Origin: Clostridium tepidiprofundi DSM 19306
GTDB lineage: Bacteria; Bacillota; Clostridia; Clostridiales; Clostridiaceae
Direction of reading: 5' to 3'
Assembly: GCF_001594005.1 (NCBI RefSeq)
Contig: NZ_LTBA01000001.1
Location: forward strand, 310,001 to 374,000
Length of the DNA: 64,000 bases
Of the stretch, positions 30,560 through 38,998 are shown piece after piece. Made by a program: the position numbers and the translations under genes. The notes beneath the pieces were generated by a model. The model made no database searches, was not told where the DNA came from, and saw nothing but the letters and a program-made list of their open reading frames with translations. Each line of letters starts with the position of its first letter. Position 1 is the first letter of the stretch.

Positions 30560-31375
30560 TTAGTATACATCTGTTCTTCTATGCTTTAATAAGGGCAACT
30601 CTGCTCTTACTCTCTTTATTCTATCCAAATTCAAATCTTGAATCAAAATTCCTTCTTCTTCACCCAATCTACCTATTACGCATCCCCATGGATCAGTAAT
30701 GATTGAATTCCCATAAGATATATAAAACGCATTCACATTTCTTGCTGGAGCACATCCTAACATATATACCTGATTATCCAGTGCTCTACACTTAAATAAA
30801 GTTTCCCAATGAGCGGGACCGGTTGTCATATTAAACGCAGCAGGAATTACTATAATTTCAGCACCATTTAACACCATAAGTCTTATTAACTCTGGAAATC
30901 TAATATCATAACAGATAGCCACTCCTATTTTGCCATATTCCGTATTAAAAACTGTAATATCATTTCCTCCATGTAAAGTGTCAGATTCTTTGAATTTTAT
31001 TTTTCCTTCTATATCGATATCAAATAAATGAATTTTTCTATGTTTTCCTATAAGATTGCCATTACTGTCAAATATAAAGCTTGAATTATAAATTCTCCCT
31101 TCACTATCTCTTTCTGGTATAGAACCCCCAATCAAATAAATCTTATTTTCTTTAGATACTTTGGATAACATTTTAATTGTACAACCACACGGATAACTTT
31201 CTGCAAATTCTGCAAAATACTTCTTGTCATAAGGACAATTAAACATTTCTGGTAATACCACTAACTTTGCTCCTTTTTCAGAAGCTTTCACTATCATTTC
31301 TTCTGCCTTAACAATATTTTTCATCTTATTATCTGTAACAATCATTTGACATATTGCAACTTTTACAGTACTCAT
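30560..31375 (-). CDS. carbon-nitrogen hydrolase, omega-amidase/Nit2-like
   Basis: Nitrilase-superfamily amidase of 271 aa. The catalytic triad is visible: Glu43 in LPEMFNCPYD, Lys in GKHRKIHLFDID and Cys in VAICYDIRFPEL. The CYDIRFPE and TGPAHWETL segments are typical of the Nit2/omega-amidase branch, which hydrolyses alpha-ketoglutaramate or ketosuccinamate. A substrate other than these is possible. GGAGGAG precedes the ATG. It stands alone. Confidence 0.85.
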   Translation of the reverse strand: MSTVKVAICQMIVTDNKMKNIVKAEEMIVKASEKGAKLVVLPEMFNCPYDKKYFAEFAESYPCGCTIKMLSKVSKENKIYLIGGSIPERDSEGRIYNSSFIFDSNGNLIGKHRKIHLFDIDIEGKIKFKESDTLHGGNDITVFNTEYGKIGVAICYDIRFPELIRLMVLNGAEIIVIPAAFNMTTGPAHWETLFKCRALDNQVYMLGCAPARNVNAFYISYGNSIITDPWGCVIGRLGEEEGILIQDLNLDRIKRVRAELPLLKHRRTDVY

Positions 31376-31538
31376 CTTACTCCTCCAGTTAACATACCAT
31401 ATACTATCTGCTTTTAATAATTATACTACAAATTTTTCAAAAGATTTGTCAAATTTAGTTGCAAAATTAAATATACATTTATATAAGTTATTATGAAATT
31501 TTATAATTATGAATTTTGATATGTAGAAATTATTAATA

Positions 31539-31554
31539 TATTTCACGTGAAATC
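31539..31554. other. parS-like palindrome in a 375-bp intergenic region
   Basis: TATTTCACGTGAAATC contains the full 12-base core TTTCACGTGAAA of the ParB site parS and matches 13 of 16 positions of TGTTTCACGTGAAACA. The gap (31376-31750) lies between divergent genes, is otherwise very AT-rich, and also holds TATAAT-like runs near 31655 and two AATTCATATATA direct repeats near 31600-31630. No gene is seen in it. Confidence 0.4.
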
Positions 31555-31750
31555 TCCTATGAAAATCGCACTTATATTATTCAATTCATTAATATCAATA
31601 ATTCATATATATAAAAAAAATTCATATATATGTATATATATTTCTAAAAATGTTGTATAATATTATTGTTTAATACAGTATAAAAAACATAATTATTTTA
31701 ATCAATTTGTTTAAAATAACTATGTTACATCAAAAGGGGTGGGATTTTGT

Positions 31751-33529
31751 ATGAAAATCAATGAAAAATTACAAAAATTAAGAGAATTGATGAAAGAATA
31801 TTCAATCGATGCCTATATTATACCAAGTTTTGATGCTCATCAAAGTGAATATGTAGCAGAACATTGGAAATGCAGGCAGTGGATTTCTGGATTTACAGGC
31901 TCAGCTGGTACTGTAGTAGTTACTCTTAGTGAAGCTGGATTATGGACTGATGGACGATATCACATTCAAGCAGAAAAACAACTTAAAGGTACAGGCATAA
32001 AATTATTTAAAGAAGGTTTACCTGACGTACCATCATATGTTGATTGGCTAAATGAAATTCTTTTCAATAACTCTGTAATAGGATTTGATGGACGCGTTTT
32101 TTCAACTGCCGCAGTTAAAAAAATGCAGAAAAAATTTATGAATAAGAATATTAAAATTCAAAGCGATTATGATTTAATTGGTGCGATTTGGAACGACAGA
32201 CCTGATATACCCGATAATCCTATAATGGATCACGATGTTAAATATGCTGGTAAATCTAGAATCGAAAAACTAGCCATGGTAAGAGAAAATATGACTAAAA
32301 ACAAAGCACAGTATTATGTTTTATCCTCACTAGATGATATTGCATGGCTTTTTAACATAAGGGGAAATGATGTGAACAATAATCCAGTAGTTACATCATA
32401 TGCCTTAATCGAAAAAGAAAATGCTTTTCTATTTGTTGATACAAATAAAGTAAACAATATTACAAAAGGTAAACTAGAAGAAGATGGAGTTATTATCAAA
32501 CACTATAACGAAATAAAAGAATATATTGAAAAAATAGAACAAAATGAAACTATCATTTTCGATCCTTCAAAAACTAACTTTTGGCTTTATAGTTCAATAA
32601 AACCAAACGTGAAAAAAGTTGAAGAATTAAATATAACAACTAAATTGAAATCAATAAAAAATTCAGTCGAAATAGAAAACTTGAAAAATTGTGAAATAAG
32701 AGATTGCATTGCTGTGGTAAAATTTATGAAATGGCTTGAAGAAAATATCGAAAGAGAAGAAATTACAGAAATTACCGTAGAAGAGAAATTAAAATATTTT
32801 AGAAGTCAGCAAAAGTTATTTATGAATACAAGTTTTGATACCATAGCAGGATACAAAGAACATGCAGCTATGATGCACTATAAAGCTACTGAAGAAAACA
32901 CATATAAACTAAAAAAAGAAGGATTCTTATTATTTGATTCTGGTGGACAATATCTTGATGGAACTACTGATATAACTCGAACTATATCTTTAGGTAATAT
33001 AAGTGAAGAAGAAAAAAAGGATTTCACACTAGTGTTGAAAGGAATGATCGACTTAAGTATGATTAAATTCCTGTATGGTACAACCGGTTCAAATTTAGAT
33101 ATCATTGCTAGAATGCCTATTTGGCAACAAGGAATAGATTATAAATGTGGTACAGGACATGGAGTTGGCTTTTTTCTAAATGTACATGAAGGGCCTCATA
33201 GAATAAGTCTAGCACCAAATGATATAAAGCTCGAAGAAGGAATGGTTGTCACTAATGAACCTGGAATATATAAAGAAAATAGACATGGAATTCGATTAGA
33301 AAATATGCTTTTAGTTGTGAACGATGAAAAAACAGAATTTGGTCAATTTATGAAATTTGAAACACTAACGTATTGTCCTATTGATATAGAAGCTATAGAT
33401 GTAACTATGCTAACAGATGAAGAAAGAAATTGGTTGAATAATTATCACAAACAAGTATATGATAAATTATCAATTTATTTGAATGAAGATGAAAAACAGT
33501 GGCTAAAAAATAAAACAAGAAAAATTTAA
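31751..33529 (+). CDS. Xaa-Pro aminopeptidase (M24B, long form)
   Basis: Metallopeptidase that releases the residue before proline or hydroxyproline, 592 aa. It has the three-domain layout of eukaryote-type aminopeptidase P: two creatinase-like N-terminal domains (about 1-300), and a C-terminal pita-bread domain with metal ligands in LFDSGGQYLDGTTDITRT, GTGHGVGFFLNVHEGPH and VTNEPGIY. ATG 31751 is used; GGGGTGGG lies 7 bases upstream. It is one of few plus-strand genes and faces the proC-hypDE module. Confidence 0.92.
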   Translation: MKINEKLQKLRELMKEYSIDAYIIPSFDAHQSEYVAEHWKCRQWISGFTGSAGTVVVTLSEAGLWTDGRYHIQAEKQLKGTGIKLFKEGLPDVPSYVDWLNEILFNNSVIGFDGRVFSTAAVKKMQKKFMNKNIKIQSDYDLIGAIWNDRPDIPDNPIMDHDVKYAGKSRIEKLAMVRENMTKNKAQYYVLSSLDDIAWLFNIRGNDVNNNPVVTSYALIEKENAFLFVDTNKVNNITKGKLEEDGVIIKHYNEIKEYIEKIEQNETIIFDPSKTNFWLYSSIKPNVKKVEELNITTKLKSIKNSVEIENLKNCEIRDCIAVVKFMKWLEENIEREEITEITVEEKLKYFRSQQKLFMNTSFDTIAGYKEHAAMMHYKATEENTYKLKKEGFLLFDSGGQYLDGTTDITRTISLGNISEEEKKDFTLVLKGMIDLSMIKFLYGTTGSNLDIIARMPIWQQGIDYKCGTGHGVGFFLNVHEGPHRISLAPNDIKLEEGMVVTNEPGIYKENRHGIRLENMLLVVNDEKTEFGQFMKFETLTYCPIDIEAIDVTMLTDEERNWLNNYHKQVYDKLSIYLNEDEKQWLKNKTRKI

Positions 33530-33536
33530 TCTTATT

Positions 33537-33579
33537 AAAAAATATGCGTAAATTACTGAGTAATTTACGCATATTTTTT
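33537..33579 (+). terminator. terminator of the Xaa-Pro aminopeptidase gene
   Basis: A 20-bp perfect inverted repeat around a 3-base loop (ATGCGTAAATTAC and its complement inside A and T runs) starts 8 bases after the stop and ends in T6. Confidence 0.85.
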
Positions 33580-33590
33580 AATAAATTCTG

Positions 33591-33649
33591 CAAGACTCAA
33601 CTTCTATACATAGGAAATTGAATATTTTGTTTTAGCAAAACAAGTTCAC
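33591..33649 (-). mobile_element. IS605-type right-end relic, copy D (overlaps proC stop)
   Basis: Read on the minus strand it gives GTGAACTTGTTTTGC TAAA ACAAAA, then ATTCAATTTCCTATGTATAG, a decayed version of copy C in opposite orientation. Its first bases, GTGAAC, contain the TGA that ends proC. The second hairpin (CTCCCACTT) is mutated. Confidence 0.5.
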
Positions 33650-34452
33650 TTTGACATTTTCCTCGACTTATCTGCACATTTTCTCATAGCTGAAATAACA
33701 GCAGCTCTAAATCCTTTTTCTTCTAATTCAGAAACTGCTTCAATAGTAGTTCCTCCTGGAGAACAAACCATATCCTTGAGTTCACCCGGATGCCTTCCTG
33801 TTTCAAGCACCATTTTTGCCGAACCAAGTACAGCTTGTGCAGCCATTTTATATGCTTTATTCCTTGGCATCCCCTCTAACACCGCTCCATCTGCTAAAGC
33901 TTCAATAAACATAAATACATATGCTGGAGAAGAACCACTTACTGCCGTAACAGCATCTATCAATTTTTCCTCTACAATTTCAGCTTTACCAAAGCTTTCA
34001 AATATACTAATTACTTCTTTAATTTCTTCTTCTGATACTTTTTCATTTGGGCAAATAGCAGCCATTCCTTCTCCTACAAGTGCAGGCGTATTAGGCATTA
34101 CTCTAACTACTTTTAATTTTCTCGCAAATCTTGCTTCAGTATCATTTATAGCTTTTCCTGCAGCTATTGTTACTATTATAACTTCATCTTTTACATAATC
34201 TTTTATTTCATCAATTATCATTGTATATATATTAGGTTTAATTGATAATATCAGAATATCAGCAACTTTTGAAACCTCTCTATTATTCATTGCTATTTTA
34301 ATACCACATTCCTCTTGTACAAGCTCTAAACTAGTTTTATTTTTATCGGATACAATAATACTATCTGATTCTACCAATTTAGATTTAACCAATCCTCCTA
34401 TCATCGCCTTACCCATATTACCACAACCAATAAATCCAATAATCTTTTCCAT
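33646..34452 (-). CDS. proC: pyrroline-5-carboxylate reductase
   Basis: Reduces P5C to proline with NAD(P)H, 268 aa. The N-terminal Rossmann motif is IGFIGCGNMGKAMIGGL. The C-terminal dimer domain carries AVSGSSPAYVFMFIEALADG and DMVCSPGGTTIEAV, the substrate-binding regions. ATG 34452 is chosen because GGAGG lies 8 bases upstream. It follows hypD by about 30 bases and should reduce the product of the dehydratase. Its stop codon falls in an IS-end relic. Confidence 0.95.
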   Translation of the reverse strand: MEKIIGFIGCGNMGKAMIGGLVKSKLVESDSIIVSDKNKTSLELVQEECGIKIAMNNREVSKVADILILSIKPNIYTMIIDEIKDYVKDEVIIVTIAAGKAINDTEARFARKLKVVRVMPNTPALVGEGMAAICPNEKVSEEEIKEVISIFESFGKAEIVEEKLIDAVTAVSGSSPAYVFMFIEALADGAVLEGMPRNKAYKMAAQAVLGSAKMVLETGRHPGELKDMVCSPGGTTIEAVSELEEKGFRAAVISAMRKCADKSRKMSK

Positions 34453-34484
34453 ATTATTTTCCTCCACTATTATTTCAATTTTTA

Positions 34485-36845
34485 TTAGTTAAAACTTTGC
34501 TCTGTTCTATTAATAATTTCATCCTGTAAAACCTTATTTAGATTACAAAAATAATCACTATACCCTGCCACTCTTACAATCAAATTTTTATATTTTTCAG
34601 GTTCCTTTTGAGCAGCAATAAGTGTTTGTTTATCTACTACGTTAAATTGAATATGGTGTCCTCCAAGTTTAAAGTATGCTCTTATTAAATGTACTAAATT
34701 ATCTAAACCTTCCTCTGTTGCAAACACACTTGGTAGAAATTTCTGATTCAGCAGAGTTCCTCCCGTCCTAACATGATCCATTTTAGATGCTGATTTCACA
34801 ACAGCTGTAGGTCCTAATCTATCAGCTCCTTTAGACGGAGATATACCCTCCGAAAGAGGTTCATGCGCTTTTCTACCATCTGGAGAAGCTCCCATAACCT
34901 TCCCAAAATAAACATGGCATGTAGTAGGAAGCATATCTATTCTATATATTCCACCATTAACAGTTGGTTTCCCATCAACAGCATCATAATATGCATTAAA
35001 TACAGACTGCATAATATCATCTGCATAGTCATCATCATTACCATACTTAGGTGTTTTATTGCGTACTAAATTATATACTAATTCATGTCCTTCAAAATTA
35101 TATTTAAGTGCATTTAACATTTCTTCCATACCAATATTTTTCTTGTCATAAACATGATATTTTATTGCAGTAAGCGAATCTGTTATTGTTCCTATTCCAA
35201 CACCTTGAATATATCTAGTATTATATCTTGCGCCACCAGCATTATAATCTTTAGCCTTTTTGATGCAATCACTTATAACCACTGACATAAATGGAGCTGG
35301 CATTTTATCAGCATATAACTTTTCAATAATTTGATTACCTCTTATCTTTATATCTACAAAGTGCTTTATCTGTTTTTTATAAGCATTAAATAATTCTTCA
35401 TAAGTTTCAAAGGTTGTTGGATCGCCTGTCTCTAATCCAAGTTTTTTCCCCGTTTCAATATCAATTCCATTATTCAATGTTATTTCAAGTATCTTCGGCA
35501 AATTTAAATATCCAGTCAATATATATGCTTCTTTACCAAAGGCTCCAGTTTCTACACACCCACTTGTACCACCACATCTAGCATCTTCAATTGACTTACC
35601 CACTCTTAACATTTCTTGAATTACAACATCTGCATTAAATATTGAAGGTTGACCAAAACCAGTTTTTAATATTTTACATGCTCTTTTTATAAACTCATCT
35701 GGATTCAAACTACTAACCTGCAAATTAGAACTTGGTTGAAGTAATCTCATATCTTCTATTACATCGAGAATAAGATACGTCACATCATTAACTCCATCTC
35801 TCCCCTCTTTTGTAAGCCCTCCAATATTGATATTGCAAAAATCTGTATACGTACCACTCTCTTCCAGTGTTATTCCCACTTTGGGAGGTGCTGGCTGATT
35901 ATTGAATTTAACCCAAAAACATTCCAAAAGTTCTTTAGCTTTTTCTTCCGTTAAACTTCCTTCTTCAATTTCTCTTTTGTAAAAAGGATATAAATGTTGG
36001 TCTAACCTACCCGGACAGAATGAGTCCCATGTATTTAATTCAGTTATAACTCCTATGTGAACAAACCAGTACATTTGGAGTGCTTCCTCAAATGTTCTTG
36101 GTGCATGTGCCGGAACCCATCTACAATTTTCTGCAATGTGAATAAGTTCTTTTTTTCTTTTTTCTCTCTTTTCTTCTTGTGCCATTTTTTCTGCTAAAGA
36201 AGCATATCTTTCAGCTAGAGTTATTATAGCATCACAACATATATACATTGCCTCTAATTGTGATTTTTTATGGTATGCATCCATATCATTTATAAAATCA
36301 AGCTTATCTAATTCGGCTTTTATATCAGCTTTAAAATCTAAAAAACCTTTCTTATAAATCTTATCATCACAAACAGTATGTCCAGGCGCTCTCTGCTCCA
36401 TAAATTCAGTAATTATACCAGCCTCATATATATCATACCACTCTTTATCCATTTCGTTTAAAATTATGTGGCGCATTGCCCTATTTTCCCAAAATGGTAT
36501 TATCACATTCTCTTGAAATTTCTTTGCTTCATCACTTACCTTAAATGAAATCTTATCTCTCTTATCCATTATTTCTAAATCTTCAATAGTATGGCAACAT
36601 AATTCTGGATAAGTAGGTGTAGCTGCAGGGCTTTCTCCTCTTTCTCCAACAATAAGCTCACCATCGTTGATACATAATTTCTTATTCTCCATTATATTCT
36701 TAAAAGTTAATGCTCTTAGGACAGGTACAGATACCGTCCCTTGATATTTTTTATAAGTCTCAGTTACTATTCTTGCTCTCTCCATTGAAATATATGGCAT
36801 AGCATTTACACTCTGTTGGCGTAATTTTGAAACTCTTTCATTCAT
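34485..36845 (-). CDS. hypD: trans-4-hydroxy-L-proline dehydratase (glycyl radical enzyme)
   Basis: Glycyl radical enzyme of 786 aa that would remove water from trans-4-hydroxyproline to give P5C. The active-site loop GCVETG puts the thiyl Cys at about 430 and the Glu at 432. The glycyl radical loop RVAGYSDYF has its Gly at about 761. Both are offset 4 from the known C. difficile HypD positions (434, 765). Adjacent proC and a dedicated activase support hydroxyproline over choline, glycerol or propanediol. Its start overlaps the hypE stop (ATGA). Confidence 0.9.
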   Translation of the reverse strand: MNERVSKLRQQSVNAMPYISMERARIVTETYKKYQGTVSVPVLRALTFKNIMENKKLCINDGELIVGERGESPAATPTYPELCCHTIEDLEIMDKRDKISFKVSDEAKKFQENVIIPFWENRAMRHIILNEMDKEWYDIYEAGIITEFMEQRAPGHTVCDDKIYKKGFLDFKADIKAELDKLDFINDMDAYHKKSQLEAMYICCDAIITLAERYASLAEKMAQEEKREKRKKELIHIAENCRWVPAHAPRTFEEALQMYWFVHIGVITELNTWDSFCPGRLDQHLYPFYKREIEEGSLTEEKAKELLECFWVKFNNQPAPPKVGITLEESGTYTDFCNINIGGLTKEGRDGVNDVTYLILDVIEDMRLLQPSSNLQVSSLNPDEFIKRACKILKTGFGQPSIFNADVVIQEMLRVGKSIEDARCGGTSGCVETGAFGKEAYILTGYLNLPKILEITLNNGIDIETGKKLGLETGDPTTFETYEELFNAYKKQIKHFVDIKIRGNQIIEKLYADKMPAPFMSVVISDCIKKAKDYNAGGARYNTRYIQGVGIGTITDSLTAIKYHVYDKKNIGMEEMLNALKYNFEGHELVYNLVRNKTPKYGNDDDYADDIMQSVFNAYYDAVDGKPTVNGGIYRIDMLPTTCHVYFGKVMGASPDGRKAHEPLSEGISPSKGADRLGPTAVVKSASKMDHVRTGGTLLNQKFLPSVFATEEGLDNLVHLIRAYFKLGGHHIQFNVVDKQTLIAAQKEPEKYKNLIVRVAGYSDYFCNLNKVLQDEIINRTEQSFN

Positions 36846-37753
36846 ATAAAGTATCCTCCTATTTTAACCTTTATTCCTAATTCACAAAAGCTTTTTAAAA
36901 TTTCCGACATTTTTTCCTTTGAAGGTTCCTCAATATTCAAAAGCTTATACTCTTTAAAAATTCTATTATACTTATCGATACCTATTTTATGATAAGGTAA
37001 TAAATTTATCTGTGTAACATTTATTGTGGATAAAAATTCTTTAGTCCTATTTAAATTTTCATAATCATCATTTATATCCGGTATAATAGGCATTCTCACA
37101 GAAATATTATTATGCCTTAATGAAAGCTTTTTAAGATTATCTAATATAATTTTATTTGAAACACCAGTATATTTTTTATGTTTATCATCATCCATATGCT
37201 TTATATCATATAAAAATAAATCTGTTTTATCAGCTATTTTACTTAAAATATCCCATGATGTAAAACCTGATGTATCCACAGCAGTATGTATGCCTTTTTT
37301 TCTACATTCGTCTAACATGTAGCTTAAAAATTCATGCTGCTGCAAAGGTTCACCACCCGAAAAAGTAACTCCTCCACCTGACTCATTATAAAAAACCTCA
37401 TCCTTTTGTATTTCCTTCATAAGTTGGCTTGTATTCATTTTTTGCCCAACAATTTCCCTTGCATTATGTATACAGAAATCTACACATTTTTCACATACAT
37501 TACACTTATTTTTATCCGTAATTAATTTGTTATCTTTAATTTCTATAGCTCCCTGCGGACATACTTTTATACAAGCACCACACAATTTACATTTATCCTT
37601 CCAAAACATAATTTCACAATTATTTAATTGACTTTCAGGATTGTGACACCACCAACAATTTAGTGGGCAGCCTTTTAAAAATACTGTAGTACGTATACCC
37701 GGTCCATCATGTATTGAGTACTTTTGAATGTTCATTATAATTCCAGTTTTCAA
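36842..37753 (-). CDS. hypE: glycyl radical enzyme activase for HypD
   Basis: Radical SAM activase that puts the glycyl radical on HypD, 303 aa. The SAM cluster motif is CPLNCWWC (CX3CX2C) near residue 30. A ferredoxin-like insert holds two further 4-Cys clusters (CKLCGACIKVC and CNVCEKCVDFC), normal for this class. GGEPLQQ and the SAM-binding region follow. The start is TTG at 37753, 5 bases after AAGGAGGG. It is first in the hypE-hypD-proC operon. Confidence 0.9.
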   Translation of the reverse strand: MKTGIIMNIQKYSIHDGPGIRTTVFLKGCPLNCWWCHNPESQLNNCEIMFWKDKCKLCGACIKVCPQGAIEIKDNKLITDKNKCNVCEKCVDFCIHNAREIVGQKMNTSQLMKEIQKDEVFYNESGGGVTFSGGEPLQQHEFLSYMLDECRKKGIHTAVDTSGFTSWDILSKIADKTDLFLYDIKHMDDDKHKKYTGVSNKIILDNLKKLSLRHNNISVRMPIIPDINDDYENLNRTKEFLSTINVTQINLLPYHKIGIDKYNRIFKEYKLLNIEEPSKEKMSEILKSFCELGIKVKIGGYFI

Positions 37754-37768
37754 AAAATCCCTCCTTAC

Positions 37769-37800
37769 AAAATTGATTTCATATATATGAAATCAATTTT
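37769..37800. promoter_or_regulatory. 32-bp perfect palindrome in the hypE leader
   Basis: AAAATTGATTTCATAT followed by its exact complement, between a TATAAT (minus strand, about 37810) and the AAGGAGGG of hypE. As DNA it is a strong dimer-site candidate. As RNA it would form a 16-bp hairpin just before the ribosome site. The -35 region is poor, which suggests a regulated promoter. The rest of the 346-bp gap to the regulator gene at 38100 is AT-rich with no gene. Confidence 0.55.
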
Positions 37801-38099
37801 ATACTTATATTATACTATTTTTTATGATAAAATAAAACACATCAAATAATATTTTTTTGTATATATTAAATCTGTTTCATAATAATGAATACGTGCATGT
37901 ATAAATTAAACAAAACATCGCAATAATACCCTGTTTATCTTTTGTTGTTTCCTCATAGTAAAATTATATGGCAATTATTGTTTTATTTCTTAATTTAAAA
38001 ATTCATTATTGTAAAAAAAATTCACAACTGTATATTGCTAATCACAAAAATGATGTATAATATTGTGTATAGTAATTATTATCAAAATGAGGTGAAAAC

Positions 38100-38651
38100 A
38101 TGGATATTGGAAGTAAAATAAAAAACTTACGAATAAAAAATGGAATGACACTGAAAGAACTAAGTGAAAAATGCGATCTATCTATTGGCTTTTTATCACA
38201 ACTAGAAAGAGGGTTAACAACTATTGCAGTAGATTCTTTAGAAAAAATAGCTAATATATTCGATGTTCAATTAACATATTTTTTTGATTTACCCCAAAAA
38301 AAAGATATTAAAATTTTAAGAAGTTATGAAAAAGTTGTACTCGATGTAGATAAAAGTGGATTCATACACTACTTACTAACTACAAATGTATATGATAAAT
38401 CATTTGTACCTAGACTAATTGAAATACTTCCTCATAAAGAAGATGAAGAAATCACTTGTTACAACCATAAAGGTGAAGAATTTGTATATGTATTAGAAGG
38501 AATTTTGACTCTCTATCTACATGATAAAAAATATGAATTGTATCCAGGTGATTCTATTCATATGATGTCAACCACTCCCCATAACTGGGCTAATTTCACA
38601 AATAAAAAAGTTAAAATATTAGTTGTACATTCTCCAAATAATTTGACATAG
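38100..38651 (+). CDS. XRE-cupin transcriptional regulator
   Basis: Regulator of 183 aa. The N-terminal XRE helix-turn-helix (MDIGSKIKNLRIKNGMTLKE region, with LSIGFLSQLERGLTT) is followed by a C-terminal cupin (GEEFVYVLEGILTLYL, YPGDSIHM, HNWAN) that probably binds a small ligand. AGGTG is 6 bases before the ATG. It is divergent from hypE-hypD-proC, so it is the first candidate to regulate that operon, perhaps through the palindrome at 37769. That link is inferred from position only. Confidence 0.88.
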   Translation: MDIGSKIKNLRIKNGMTLKELSEKCDLSIGFLSQLERGLTTIAVDSLEKIANIFDVQLTYFFDLPQKKDIKILRSYEKVVLDVDKSGFIHYLLTTNVYDKSFVPRLIEILPHKEDEEITCYNHKGEEFVYVLEGILTLYLHDKKYELYPGDSIHMMSTTPHNWANFTNKKVKILVVHSPNNLT

Positions 38652-38803
38652 CTTCATTCATAATTGATTATGTTATGCAGTTTTGTTGTATAAAAACTTA
38701 AATTTAAAACCAAAAGAATGTTTATTTTTGTACACTAATGTGCATTAAAAAAACTCATTTGCCAAGACTAATAATGAAGTATATTTTATTGGGGAGGCAT
38801 AAA

Positions 38804-38947
38804 ATGGATAAAAACCGAAACAAGACAAATCTAAAAATAAGCAATGAAATTAAATCTGCATATGATGCAAACATGGATAGTAAATCTTCAAAAACTGGTT
38901 ATAAGGAGAAAGAACTAATGCCTGCAAGAAAAAATTTAAAAAGGTAA
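38804..38947 (+). CDS. small basic protein, 47 aa, unknown
   Basis: A short frame, MDKNRNKTNLKISNE to its Lys/Arg-rich end, with a strong GGGGAGG 6 bases before the ATG and a 20-bp-stem terminator starting at its stop. It is very hydrophilic, rich in Lys, Asn and Ser, with no membrane segment or cysteine. The ribosome site and terminator argue that it is real. It is not recognised as a spore or toxin family. Confidence 0.55.
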   Translation: MDKNRNKTNLKISNEIKSAYDANMDSKSSKTGYKEKELMPARKNLKR

Positions 38948-38993
38948 ATATATTATGGAAGCTACAAACTCTCTGTAGCTTCCATAATATATT
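38947..38993. terminator. bidirectional terminator
   Basis: A 20-bp perfect stem (AATATATTATGGAAGCTACA and its complement) with a 7-base loop lies between the small plus-strand gene and the minus-strand MFS gene. It is AT-rich on both flanks, so it can serve both. Confidence 0.85.
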
Positions 38994-38998
38994 TTAAC

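Noticed and set aside
34485-36845. Choline TMA-lyase, glycerol dehydratase or pyruvate formate-lyase
   Set aside because: The GCVETG loop, adjacent proC and the near-constant offset from HypD residue numbers favour hydroxyproline dehydratase.
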